Part shown: piece by piece, positions 1-7,197 of the stretch
Layout of the letters: the number at the start of each line of letters is the position of its first letter
Position numbering within the stretch: the stretch's first letter is position 1
Source: Bacteroidota bacterium
Lineage (GTDB): Bacteria; Bacteroidota; Bacteroidia; Palsa-965
DNA: 35,672 bases
NCBI GenBank assembly: GCA_003153435.1
Contig: PLYR01000116.1
Coordinates: forward strand, 1 to 35,672
Direction of reading: 5' to 3'
Made by a program: the position numbers and the translations under genes
The notes under the pieces: model-generated
What the model was told of the DNA's origin: nothing
What the model saw: the letters and a program-made list of their open reading frames with translations, nothing else
Database searches by the model: none

Positions 1-1
1 T

Positions 2-148
2 AGTAACACACTTTGTTACTCTAGTAGGACACTGAGCTACTCGAATAGCACACTCTGCTATGCTAGAAACACAGTTTGTTACTCTAGTAGGACACTCTTC
101 TACTCAAGTAGCACACTCTTGTACGATCGTAGTACACTCTGCTATGAG
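2..148. repeat. Tandem array of seven 21-bp hairpin units
   Basis: Seven consecutive units start at 2, 23, 44, 65, 86, 107 and 128, with an exact 21-bp period and a consensus near AGTAGCACACTCTGCTACT. Most units can fold as a short hairpin around a loop resembling ACACT. The stems change together: unit 1 pairs AGTAAC with GTTACT and unit 3 pairs ATAGCA with TGCTAT, while units 2 and 5 keep AGTAG with CTACT. Unit 6 pairs poorly. The array starts at the window edge and may extend left. The period is a multiple of three, so one frame reads as seven-residue repeats, but that frame has a stop in unit 2, so I do not call a gene. The rest of 149-244 holds nothing I recognise. Confidence 0.8.
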
Positions 149-244
149 GGTTAAATCGTACATTTTCACATCCACACAAAAAGCTCTAAAATTCCCTATT
201 AACTCTTTGACTATTCGTCAACTAGCCCGTCAACCAAATAAAAA

Positions 245-277
245 AGACCGTTGCAGAGTGTTAGTCTTCAACGGTCT
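245..277 (-). terminator. Rho-independent terminator next to a tRNA 3'-end remnant
   Basis: A perfect 9-bp stem (AGACCGTTG at 245-253, CAACGGTCT at 269-277) is followed, reading the minus strand, by a T-rich tract at 239-245. It lies just downstream of the displaced tRNA 3' end at 291-304. The same arrangement is seen at 21068-21127 and 25569-25610, so this was probably the terminator of the tRNA before the island grew. Confidence 0.75.
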
Positions 278-290
278 ATCAGGTTTAGTG

Positions 291-304
291 GTGGGCCCAC
301 TTGG
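291..304 (-). other. Putative att core: displaced tRNA 3' end (left end of region A)
   Basis: GTGGGCCCACTTGG is identical to the 3' acceptor strand plus half of the T stem of the intact tRNA at 25602-25675, and also occurs at 21114-21127. GTGGGCCCAC is itself a perfect 10-bp palindrome. Nothing else of a tRNA is present here, which is what remains at the far end after an element integrates into a tRNA 3' end. The attachment role is inferred. Confidence 0.6.
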
Positions 305-411
305 ACCATCCACATAAATAGCCTACAATACCTTTAACCTGTATAAACGACCCTTCATTCATTTTTAAACGATTCTGAATCGATCACAGAACTCAGGAAA
401 ACCCAGGAAAC

Positions 412-434
412 ACTTTACCGAATTTGATACCGAA
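412..434 (+). repeat. TACCGAA direct repeats, left copy (putative integrase arm site, region A)
   Basis: Two TACCGAA units at 416-422 and 428-434 (12-bp period) lie in a 23-bp stretch that is exactly repeated at 21038-21060 in the same orientation. Paired short direct repeats just inside both ends of an element are typical of tyrosine-recombinase arm sites. The role is inferred. Confidence 0.55.
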
Positions 435-490
435 TAAATTTGAGTGGATTTCGAGAGATTGAGAAACCGTTCTTTTGATAAGAATTCTTT

Positions 491-513
491 GAAAAGTGTA
501 ATGTTTTGTAAAA
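491..513 (-). repeat. TTTACA motif, site 1 of 7
   Basis: Read on the minus strand this is TTTTACAAAA, C, then ATTACACTTTTC: two TTTACA-like half-sites about 10 bp apart. It lies 29 bp past the stop codon of the gene at 543-1139. Sites 2-7 are at 2551, 3704, 5332, 18187, 19921 and 20777. Confidence 0.6.
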
Positions 514-542
514 ACTGTCCAATCAAACGAAACGCAAAATAT

Positions 543-1139
543 TTATTTGGAAATTTTCATACTTAATCCAGCAGACAACCAAAGCGGTTGAAAATAATAA
601 TCCATCGTAAGCCGGATATAAAAGCAATTCATGTAAGCAAAATATGTGAATCGTCTTTTGGCTCCAATCCTTACACCAGCCCGAAGCGTATAAGCAATAT
701 CCGCTGGTAGCTCATACCGGGTCGTCCCATACTTGTTCAGTGCTAAAGATGGATTTGTTTGGTAGAGTTGCTTATAATCACTCCTGTCACGGGCGTTGGA
801 TGGAAATGCCGATGGGCTTAGAAGTATTGTAACTCCAAGTCCTCCGAAGAATTGGAAATTTCCTTTGCCAAAATAGGCAGTATAATCTACAGGTATAAAA
901 TATTGGTCAACACCGTCAAAAAAGGATTTGCTGACTCCTATTTTAAGACTTTGAATTAGATTCTCTTTTATAGAAAGGTTTCTTTCGTAGCTCAGGGAAT
1001 AAGATAGACCAGTACCGCCTAGTTCTACTCCGATATAGTTTTTACCCATCCGGTTGGAATCGCCATCCGCAATTTTCTGTGAGTATAGAGTTGTAGTGAA
1101 GATAAGTGGGGCAAATAAAAGAAATGCGACCTTTTTCAT
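543..1139 (-). CDS. Secreted protein, probable outer-membrane beta-barrel
   Basis: This 198-residue protein has a clear signal peptide (MKK, a hydrophobic stretch, cleavage after about residue 20 near YSQ). The mature part is rich in alternating hydrophobic and aromatic strands, such as NYIGVELGGTGLSYSLSYER and NFQFFGGLGVTILL, and ends in a strand near the C-terminus. This resembles small outer-membrane beta-barrel proteins of Bacteroidota, but I cannot name a family. It is the last of three minus-strand genes with gaps of 28 and 37 bp, so it is probably co-transcribed with the lipoprotein and secreted protein before it. The start is the only methionine in front of the signal peptide. A role in the cell envelope is inferred only from the fold-like pattern. 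Confidence 0.7.
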   Translation of the reverse strand: MKKVAFLLFAPLIFTTTLYSQKIADGDSNRMGKNYIGVELGGTGLSYSLSYERNLSIKENLIQSLKIGVSKSFFDGVDQYFIPVDYTAYFGKGNFQFFGGLGVTILLSPSAFPSNARDRSDYKQLYQTNPSLALNKYGTTRYELPADIAYTLRAGVRIGAKRRFTYFAYMNCFYIRLTMDYYFQPLWLSAGLSMKISK

Positions 1140-1167
1140 AGGAAATGGTGCTTTTTAGGGGTCCGAC

Positions 1168-1716
1168 TCATAATTTGCTACAATAGAGGTCAGTAGTTCC
1201 ATCCCGAAGATGGAGTTTGCCTTGAAAAAGCTCAATTACTGACCAATATGAATAATTACGTGGTGGAGGAAAGGTGATTGTTTTAAAAAATAGGCTGTAA
1301 AAAGAAGAATCAGTCCTTGAATTTACTCCTGTGTTATAAAAGTCAAGTACGGTACTACTGTTATCTCGAAAGGTATATGTAAATAAATTGCTGCCGCTTA
1401 TGCTTTTCCCGTCAACAGTAATTGAGGTTCCATCATTGTATTTAAAATCGACAACCCCATGAGGGGAGCTGCTTGAAGAGTAAGCTCCAAAGATCATATT
1501 ACAATCAGTTAGTGTCCTTGGGGTTAGCATGCTGTCAAAATCGTGGCTATGTTCTACTCCATTGATTTGATAGGAAGTGATGTGCCAGTTGGATCCTATT
1601 AAGCGTGCATAAGGGCTTTGAAAAGAGATAAATGGGTCGGAGGGATATTTTTTGCACCCATCGCAGAACAAAACAACACCTATTAGAGTACAAATAATTC
1701 CTAAAAATAATTTCAT
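1168..1716 (-). CDS. Lipoprotein of about 180 residues, unknown function
   Basis: The N-terminus (MKLFLG, then a hydrophobic core, then VLFCDGCKKYPSD) is a lipoprotein signal, with Cys18 or Cys21 as the possible lipidated residue. The remaining 160 residues include a segment LIGSNWHITSYQINGVEHS that resembles the start of lipocalin-like lipoproteins of Bacteroidota, in which a predicted beta-sheet domain follows the lipid anchor. That similarity is weak and I give no function. It sits between two other exported proteins on the same strand with short gaps, so the three probably form one export-related transcription unit. Confidence 0.65.
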   Translation of the reverse strand: MKLFLGIICTLIGVVLFCDGCKKYPSDPFISFQSPYARLIGSNWHITSYQINGVEHSHDFDSMLTPRTLTDCNMIFGAYSSSSSPHGVVDFKYNDGTSITVDGKSISGSNLFTYTFRDNSSTVLDFYNTGVNSRTDSSFYSLFFKTITFPPPRNYSYWSVIELFQGKLHLRDGTTDLYCSKL

Positions 1717-1753
1717 TTTATGAATGGCTGTATATTACAAGAGATATTCTCCT

Positions 1754-2461
1754 TTAAGGGACAAGGGTAGCCGGAACATTTACCGTTAGGCGGTTTTCAA
1801 ACTTAAATGTTGTACCACTGAAAGTTTGTTCCTCAGTTTTAATAAATGTTATTCGCATTGTTACAAACTGACCGCACAGTCCTGTTAATTGAGTAGGAGG
1901 AATAGTTATACTCGTTGAAGTAGCACTTATTTTCCTATACCAAGGGGATAAGTAATGTAATTTTGAATCGTCAATTGTAAATTCAATTTCATCAGCTCCT
2001 CCAAAATTGTTTAAAGGTATAGTGATGCCCGCAGACTTGCAAATGGATTTTGGAATAGAGGATATTCCTCCAAAAGTTGGATAATTCCCTGAACAAGTAT
2101 AACTGAAATTGGGAAAACTAGAAGAATTACTAAGGTTCCAATTTAATCCTTGGTCGGTCTTTCTGTCGGCAGAATCTATATAAGCACGCATCGTTGATAG
2201 AAAATAGAGTGGGCGGTTGTTGAAAGCGATCTGTCCGTCATTTTCCCCATTCGCAGGTGAGAAACTTGCTACTGGAGTATTAAAAAGAAAACTCATTGGG
2301 TGGTAAATGATTGATGTTAATACAGTGTCCCTATAGTTAATTGTTTTTATGGCCCTAAATTCCCCACTATAAAGTGTTGGAGAGTTATTTAGAAACGAGC
2401 AGAAGCACGTCACAGAGAATAAAAGAATCAAAATATTTGCTAGTTTGTTCATCGGACACAA
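1754..2461 (-). CDS. Secreted protein of unknown function
   Basis: This 235-residue ORF begins MCPMNKLANILILLFSV, a signal peptide. The second methionine (start at 2452) fits the usual MNK/MKK beginning better, so the true start may be three codons in. The mature part is Ser/Thr/Asn-rich and beta-like, with a cluster of cysteines around residues 130-150 and near 195. I recognise no family. It is the first of three same-strand exported proteins. TTTACA site 2 (2551-2573) lies about 90 bp upstream, so the motif could act as an operator as easily as a recombination site. Confidence 0.6.
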   Translation of the reverse strand: MCPMNKLANILILLFSVTCFCSFLNNSPTLYSGEFRAIKTINYRDTVLTSIIYHPMSFLFNTPVASFSPANGENDGQIAFNNRPLYFLSTMRAYIDSADRKTDQGLNWNLSNSSSFPNFSYTCSGNYPTFGGISSIPKSICKSAGITIPLNNFGGADEIEFTIDDSKLHYLSPWYRKISATSTSITIPPTQLTGLCGQFVTMRITFIKTEEQTFSGTTFKFENRLTVNVPATLVP

Positions 2462-2550
2462 TTATTGAATGGTTATTTTACGATAATACTCTAGCCCCAA
2501 AGAACTCTTGAATTTGGCAATATAAATAAAAACATTTACAATTTACGCCA

Positions 2551-2573
2551 CAAAAGTGTAAAGTTTTGTAAAG
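2551..2573 (-). repeat. TTTACA motif, site 2 of 7
   Basis: The minus strand reads CTTTACAAAA, C, then TTTACACTTTTG, the clearest copy of the motif. A further pair of TTTAC half-sites lies beside it on the plus strand at 2534-2548. It separates the exported-protein operon from the zinc-ribbon gene. Confidence 0.65.
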
Positions 2574-2638
2574 GCTCAAAGGTTATTGTTTCGGAATGTA
2601 GTTCTGCCCTTTCTGCTTAGCTTGAGAGAAATTCACTC

Positions 2639-3631
2639 TTATTTGCTTTTCGGGCCGGGTCTGCTGTTGCAACCTGGACAAAGGCCACCACCTCTCATGA
2701 TGGTTTTAGGAATGACCTTCCAGGTGTGACCTTTGCTACATTTAACAGTAATGGCTACATGATTATTTATGTACTCTTTCGAAACGGACGAATATCCCTT
2801 TTTCTTTAAAACACCTTTCAACTTCTCAAACTGAGTTTCTCTTTTCCTCAATCCGTTTTCTCTATCTGCACAAATACCGCACCATGAACCATTTTTTATT
2901 GGACCCGGAACAGCCTTCCATTTATGCCCTTCTTTGCATTTCCAGATAAGCTTAGATGTTGAACTAACATATTTATCAGACAAACATTCTCCACCATGGC
3001 TGCGGGCAAGCTTTCTCATCTCGTCGATGGTCCCCTTCTGGGTTCCTGCACATTTCCTGCACCAGTCTCCTCTATATTTCAAACCACTTGCCGGTCCTCT
3101 CCAGCGATGTCCTTCTTTACACTGCCAGAGAAGAGGGGCCGAAACACTTTCATAAGTTTTTGACAAACACAACCCTCCTTTGCTTTTTGCAAGTTTTTGA
3201 ATGTCCTTCAAGGAGAGTCTTGTATCTGCCGAAATCCTTTCCCGGGCACAAATTCTGCACCAATTACCGCTCTTTATATTGCCAGCAGCCGAAATCCATA
3301 TATGCCCCTCTTTACAGCTCCATTTGATTTTAGAACGGTTGTTGGTGTATTCACTGGAAAGGCACTTTCCTCCGCGCTCTTTAGCAATTTCCTGTAACTC
3401 CTCAATAGTTGTCCGTCTGTTATTGACAGCACAGCCAGGACACCAACCTCCCTTTTTTATAGCTGCCGGAGCAGCATCCCAAGTATGTCCTTTCTCGCAA
3501 CGCCACAAAAGGGGGGTGCTACTATTGATATATTCTTTGGAAAGACAGGCTCCGCCATTTAAAGCTGCCCGATCCTTTAATTCCCTCAGAATGGTTTTGT
3601 GAATGGAACTCATCTGTGTGCAAATTTGCAA
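2639..3631 (-). CDS. Protein of five zinc-ribbon/treble-clef repeats (DUF4379-like)
   Basis: The 330 residues are five tandem copies of a unit of about 58 residues. Each has a helix, then GGxCLSxxY, then WxCxxGHxW, then about 15 residues and a closing WCxxCA. The paired cysteines of each unit would bind one zinc ion. The fifth copy is degenerate at the start (SSVSKEY instead of a CLS block) but keeps CSKGHTW and CPGC. This repeat is known as a probable zinc-ribbon (PF14311-like), found alone or joined to nuclease domains. Here there is no nuclease domain, so nucleic-acid binding is the most that can be inferred. MSS at residue 7 (start 3613) is an alternative start. It is divergent from the gene at 3821, with TTTACA site 3 in the 190-bp gap. 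Confidence 0.85.
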   Translation of the reverse strand: MQICTQMSSIHKTILRELKDRAALNGGACLSKEYINSSTPLLWRCEKGHTWDAAPAAIKKGGWCPGCAVNNRRTTIEELQEIAKERGGKCLSSEYTNNRSKIKWSCKEGHIWISAAGNIKSGNWCRICARERISADTRLSLKDIQKLAKSKGGLCLSKTYESVSAPLLWQCKEGHRWRGPASGLKYRGDWCRKCAGTQKGTIDEMRKLARSHGGECLSDKYVSSTSKLIWKCKEGHKWKAVPGPIKNGSWCGICADRENGLRKRETQFEKLKGVLKKKGYSSVSKEYINNHVAITVKCSKGHTWKVIPKTIMRGGGLCPGCNSRPGPKSK

Positions 3632-3703
3632 TTATTACTGAACTGATGGCTGCCGGACAGGAAATGGATTGAAACGGCAAGCAAACAGTAATAGGTTCCG
3701 ACC

Positions 3704-3726
3704 GGAAAGTGTAAACCTTTGTAAAA
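3704..3726 (-). repeat. TTTACA motif, site 3 of 7
   Basis: The minus strand reads TTTTACAAAGG followed by TTTACACTTTCC. It lies between the divergent genes at 3631 and 3821, about 75 bp upstream of the first. Confidence 0.65.
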
Positions 3727-3820
3727 TTTGCTAAGAGAAACCCTGATCCATCTTAATGTTTTAGACCAGTGCGATTAAGGTATTTTAACTAAATTGGATT
3801 CGTATTAAATATAATATAAA

Positions 3821-4624
3821 ATGGCGGCCTATTTAATTTTTACAAGAGAAAGGATATTGGACAGAATGGAATTGGAAGTTTATTGGAAAAAGATTCGAGC
3901 CACTTTTGAAGGCTACCCGATTAAGATTTTAGCAGCCTATGGCCAACAGGAAGTACTGGAAGGCCCACCAATAGAGGGAGTTGTTATTGCTGAATTTCCA
4001 TCCATTGAAATAGCCAAGGCCTGGTATAAGAGCCCAGCATACCAGGAAGCGGCAAAGCACAGATTTAAAGGGGCAGTATATAATGGAGTAATTGTAGAAG
4101 GTGTGCCTAGGCGGAAATTTATAAGTCACTCTAGGAAACGGAGCCTTCTAATAGCTAAAACCTACAAGGGAAAAAGCTTCCTAAAGGATTATGAAAATGA
4201 ATATATGCACGCATATAGAAATGGATATATAGAAGAGCTGCGGAAAATATTAAAATCACTCAAAAATAATCGCATAGAAGTCAGAAAAAAGCAAATTATT
4301 AAGCTGGCACGAAAAATCAAAGACAAAAAATTAGGCAACAGGTATCGGAAAGAGATCACACATGCAAAAGAAAATGGCTATTCGGCTGAACTCGTTAAAT
4401 TAGGAAAGTACAAACCCAATGCCAAACACTCCAAGCAGCGAACCCTTGAGTTTGCGAAAGAGTATAGAAAGGAAGTTAAAAAGTTGGGAACTAAGGCAAG
4501 ACTTTATAAAGGGAAACGAGTAGGAATTCCAGGAAAGTCATTTTTTCAGAGGCACCGGGCGGAATATGATCATGCAAGAAGATTTGGGTATTTAACGGAC
4601 CTCAATAAGATACTGTATCCATAA
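3821..4624 (+). CDS. DUF1330 domain fused to three basic helical repeats
   Basis: Residues 1 to about 96 match the DUF1330 family (small dimeric alpha/beta-barrel proteins), seen in MAAYLIFTRERI, IAEFPSIEIAKAWYKSPAYQ and the VIVEG ending. Residues about 105-267 are strongly basic and contain three related units. Each has a helix of the form L.LAK.Y and closes with a motif like YxHAxRNGYIEEL (YMHAYRNGYIEEL, ITHAKENGYSAEL, YDHARRFGYLTDL). Such units resemble short DNA-binding helical repeats attached to zinc-ribbon or homing-type nucleases. Stand-alone DUF1330 proteins are about 95 residues, so this is a fusion. The neighbouring divergent zinc-ribbon gene also looks nucleic-acid binding. No catalytic residues are visible and the function is unknown. 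Confidence 0.75.
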   Translation: MAAYLIFTRERILDRMELEVYWKKIRATFEGYPIKILAAYGQQEVLEGPPIEGVVIAEFPSIEIAKAWYKSPAYQEAAKHRFKGAVYNGVIVEGVPRRKFISHSRKRSLLIAKTYKGKSFLKDYENEYMHAYRNGYIEELRKILKSLKNNRIEVRKKQIIKLARKIKDKKLGNRYRKEITHAKENGYSAELVKLGKYKPNAKHSKQRTLEFAKEYRKEVKKLGTKARLYKGKRVGIPGKSFFQRHRAEYDHARRFGYLTDLNKILYP

Positions 4625-4809
4625 GTTTAACTGCTGGTTGCAAAATGTATAAACGAGCGTTTCCGACATTATTAGCCCAAAGAGAACAGAAGAAATGATC
4701 ACATAGGGAAAACGAAATTTATTTCTTAGTTTTTTTTGTCTCCGGAAGATCACCTATTGGTTTCAGCAGTTCTCGGACTAAAGAACTTGAACAGGAAGAG
4801 AAAGAATTT

Positions 4810-5316
4810 ATGGAAATGGTTGAGCCCATACCACCATCGGAACTGGAAAAATTGCGAAATCGCTATAAAACATTATCAGATTCGAGACCAAGTAAATTAC
4901 GTCAGAAATACCCTTACACACAAAGGCTTTCGCGGTTTTTATATGGTTTCTTTAAATACCTAACCGATGATATTGGAATCAAAGAAAAAGGTAAGAAAGG
5001 AAAACCTTCCAAGGAACATTTACATATCATTCTGGAAACAATATTATTTGCAAACATTTCGATTGATGTTGAGGCCAAAAGGGTTGGTAAAAAGGATAAA
5101 GGTTATGTCTATCTTCCTTTGAAAGAGTATAAGAAGAGCATCAATGATGATCTTGAATTCGAGGGCTCAATGAAAAATTTAATTGGCCATTGGATTACCA
5201 GAGGGAAAGAGATTTATGCCGAATCATTTAGTGAACTCAAAGCAGGGAAATATACCAGCGAAATAAAGACGCCAAATGGCAAAACGAAGTTCGTTGATTA
5301 CCCGTATAATCTATAG
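4810..5316 (+). CDS. Hypothetical basic protein, start uncertain
   Basis: This 168-residue protein from the ATG at 4810 is charged and mostly helical, with no signal peptide or membrane segment. I recognise no domain. The frame stays open upstream to 4699 without an ATG, GTG or TTG, and the codons just before 4810 read as plausible protein (TKELEQEEKEF). So either the gene uses a rare start, or it is the 3' part of a longer gene whose beginning was lost near the eight-T run at 4730-4737. A shadow frame from 4736 overlaps it and is not supported. It lies between the DUF1330 fusion gene and TTTACA site 4. Confidence 0.5.
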   Translation: MEMVEPIPPSELEKLRNRYKTLSDSRPSKLRQKYPYTQRLSRFLYGFFKYLTDDIGIKEKGKKGKPSKEHLHIILETILFANISIDVEAKRVGKKDKGYVYLPLKEYKKSINDDLEFEGSMKNLIGHWITRGKEIYAESFSELKAGKYTSEIKTPNGKTKFVDYPYNL

Positions 5317-5331
5317 CCTCGGGGAATTCAA

Positions 5332-5392
5332 CTTTACAAAACTTGACAGTTTTAGTTGTAAACCTTACACTTTTCATGTGTAAGCCTTACGC
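5332..5392 (+). repeat. TTTACA motif site 4 plus two inverted-repeat units at the integrase end
   Basis: Positions 5332-5353 hold CTTTACAAAA, C, TTGACAGTTTT on the plus strand. They are followed by two related, partly palindromic units 22 bp apart: TGTAAACCTTACAC (5357-5370) and TGTAAGCCTTACGC (5379-5392). The second contains the stop codon of the integrase at 5387. This is the only one of the seven motif sites that touches a recombinase gene, so it is the best candidate for that enzyme's own recombination site. Confidence 0.6.
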
Positions 5393-6628
5393 CACTTTCA
5401 AGTGAGCACCATTCTCCTGCCAGTGTTTTTCCAGCAGAACGGCAGCTTGTTCGTTGGTTGTTCGGATATATTTAAGGAATGCTTTTTCAGTCCTGTGGCC
5501 TGTTATGCGCATCACGGTCAATGATCCAAATCCGGAAAGGACCAAATTCGTGGCAAAAGACCTACGTGCTGTGTGGGTTGTAATGCGTTCATACTTCTTG
5601 TAAGTCGTCTCCTCTTTGCCGGAAGCTTTCATCCGGGTAACGGTTACAGTATCAGTTAAACCGGTTAGAAGTCCTATATCTTTTAAACATCTGTTAAGCT
5701 CCTGATTGGTTGTGGTCGGAAGCACACCTTCGTACTTGTGCATTATTTGGACCACATTGGGATGTATAGGAATAGTTACCTTCTGACCACCTTTCTCTGT
5801 GGTGATCTTGAAGAAGTTGCCTTCGACATTGCTCATCTTGATCTGATTAAAATCACTAAATCTGAGGCCAGTATACGCTCCAACGTAGAATAAGTCCCTC
5901 AGTCGTTCTAGCCGTGGTCTGCTGGACAAATCAAGGTCCAGCATCTTTTGAAGCTCCTTTTCAGTAAGGTAGATGGTATCTGCTGTTTCCTCAAGAGCGA
6001 CAAAGCCACGGGATTTGAATTCATGATTAGAATGATACCTACGTTCCAGAGCAACATTCATCACAGCCTTAATTACTCGGATGTTCTTCCCGAAAGCATT
6101 TCGGGTAAGATTCAGGTCCACCATCTGGAAGCGTTTGAAGCCTGTATAGAAGGTCATATCTATGCTGTCCCAATTGAGACTTACTTTCCTTTTCTTCTGG
6201 TAATTCTGAAGGTGATGCAGGGTTGTCACATAGGTTTTAACCGTTGCCGGTTTCTTTTCAGCCTTTGATTCCTCAATGAATTGGAGGAAGAAAGGCATAA
6301 AATCAGGAATGTCACTTGCCTTTGCTCCGGCGGTGAATTTCTCCCGGACATAAGCAGCTGATGGTTCAATGTTCCGGAACTTAGCCTCCCTAGCTATGTT
6401 ATCGATCCGCTCTTTTACAGACTTCAGGTATGAGTTCAAAGCCGAGAACCCTCTATGTGACTTACGGACCTCCTCACGGGTCTGATCCCAAGATTTAACA
6501 GGGACTTTCTCTCCAGTTGATAAGACAGTCTGCTTTCTTTGGTGGCAGTACCGTACAAATATTAGGCTTTCACCATCCTTTGTTGTACAGCCCGGATTAC
6601 TGCGAAGAATCAATTTTGTTGTGCTCAT
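5387..6628 (-). CDS. Tyrosine recombinase (site-specific integrase)
   Basis: About 413 residues from the likely start MSTTKL. An upstream methionine at 6661 would add 11 residues that fit the family less well. The N-terminal arm-binding domain (LILRSNPGCTTKDGESLIFV) and the central SAM-like domain (around residues 100-200) are typical of Bacteroidota integrases. The catalytic domain shows all key residues: Arg in GAYTGLRFSDF, His and Arg in THTARRSFATN, His in TGHRT and the nucleophile Tyr in FLKYIR. It would cut and rejoin DNA at attachment sites. An HTH gene lies upstream on the same strand, a usual int/xis-type pairing. It sits in the middle of region A rather than at an end, so it may belong to a nested or older element. 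Confidence 0.93.
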   Translation of the reverse strand: MSTTKLILRSNPGCTTKDGESLIFVRYCHQRKQTVLSTGEKVPVKSWDQTREEVRKSHRGFSALNSYLKSVKERIDNIAREAKFRNIEPSAAYVREKFTAGAKASDIPDFMPFFLQFIEESKAEKKPATVKTYVTTLHHLQNYQKKRKVSLNWDSIDMTFYTGFKRFQMVDLNLTRNAFGKNIRVIKAVMNVALERRYHSNHEFKSRGFVALEETADTIYLTEKELQKMLDLDLSSRPRLERLRDLFYVGAYTGLRFSDFNQIKMSNVEGNFFKITTEKGGQKVTIPIHPNVVQIMHKYEGVLPTTTNQELNRCLKDIGLLTGLTDTVTVTRMKASGKEETTYKKYERITTHTARRSFATNLVLSGFGSLTVMRITGHRTEKAFLKYIRTTNEQAAVLLEKHWQENGAHLKVA

Positions 6629-6697
6629 GGTATAGAGATATTTTAAGGGAACATTCACCAATTATTAGACTTGAGGCAAATGCTTCCTTGAATGGTC

Positions 6698-6973
6698 TTA
6701 CTTCTTGAATGTGGTCATGAATGACAGGACTTCCCTTCGTTTATACCTGATGGTCGTTCCTTCCAGCCAATAATGGGGAAGGCCACGGGACCTCAGTTTT
6801 ATAAGATAACTCTGGCTGATTTTCAGCAGGGTGAGTACTTCTTCAGAAGTCAGGATTTCATCGGTATCCGATTCGTGTTTTTCCTGAATAAGGGATTGGA
6901 GTTCTGTTCGGACTGCTTCTTTTACGAGGTTTAGGAGTTCTTCATTTCTGATTAGGATGATGTCGTTGGTCAT
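6698..6973 (-). CDS. Excisionase-type helix-turn-helix protein
   Basis: About 91 residues from MTNDIILI. An ORF start at 7030 would add a tail of 19 residues unlike the family. The C-terminal half (LTSEEVLTLLKISQSYLIKL, then GLPHYWLEGTTIRYKRREVL) is a winged HTH of the HTH_17/MerR-like type that accompanies Bacteroidota integrases and acts as an excisionase or directionality factor. The N-terminal half is a helix likely to dimerise. It lies 69 bp upstream of the integrase start on the same strand, so the two are probably one unit. Confidence 0.85.
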   Translation of the reverse strand: MTNDIILIRNEELLNLVKEAVRTELQSLIQEKHESDTDEILTSEEVLTLLKISQSYLIKLRSRGLPHYWLEGTTIRYKRREVLSFMTTFKK

Positions 6974-7197
6974 TAATAGAGGTGTATTGGTGTTTAACGA
7001 AACATAGGGAATCAGAAGTAGGACAGCCAACTGTTTTTTGAAATCTGCAGAATTTCAGGAGGGATCCGCATAGTTTAAGTTTGAGTTGGGTAGGATTTAA
7101 AGTATATGTAGGGCTGGTTCGTAATGTTTTTCAGCAAGCGATATTCCCACCGTTTTGCCTATCTTTAAATACGGAGCTGGCATTATAACGAACTATT

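Noticed and set aside
2-148. CRISPR array
   Set aside because: Units are 21 bp with no spacers, the repeat itself varies, and no cas gene is present.
60-317. 85-codon plus-strand ORF across the hairpin array and terminator
   Set aside because: Its repeats come from the 21-bp DNA period, an in-frame stop breaks the array in unit 2, and it runs through a terminator and a tRNA remnant.
3201-3602. Plus-strand ORF of 133 codons inside the zinc-ribbon gene
   Set aside because: It is antisense to a clearly coding repeat protein and shows no family features of its own.
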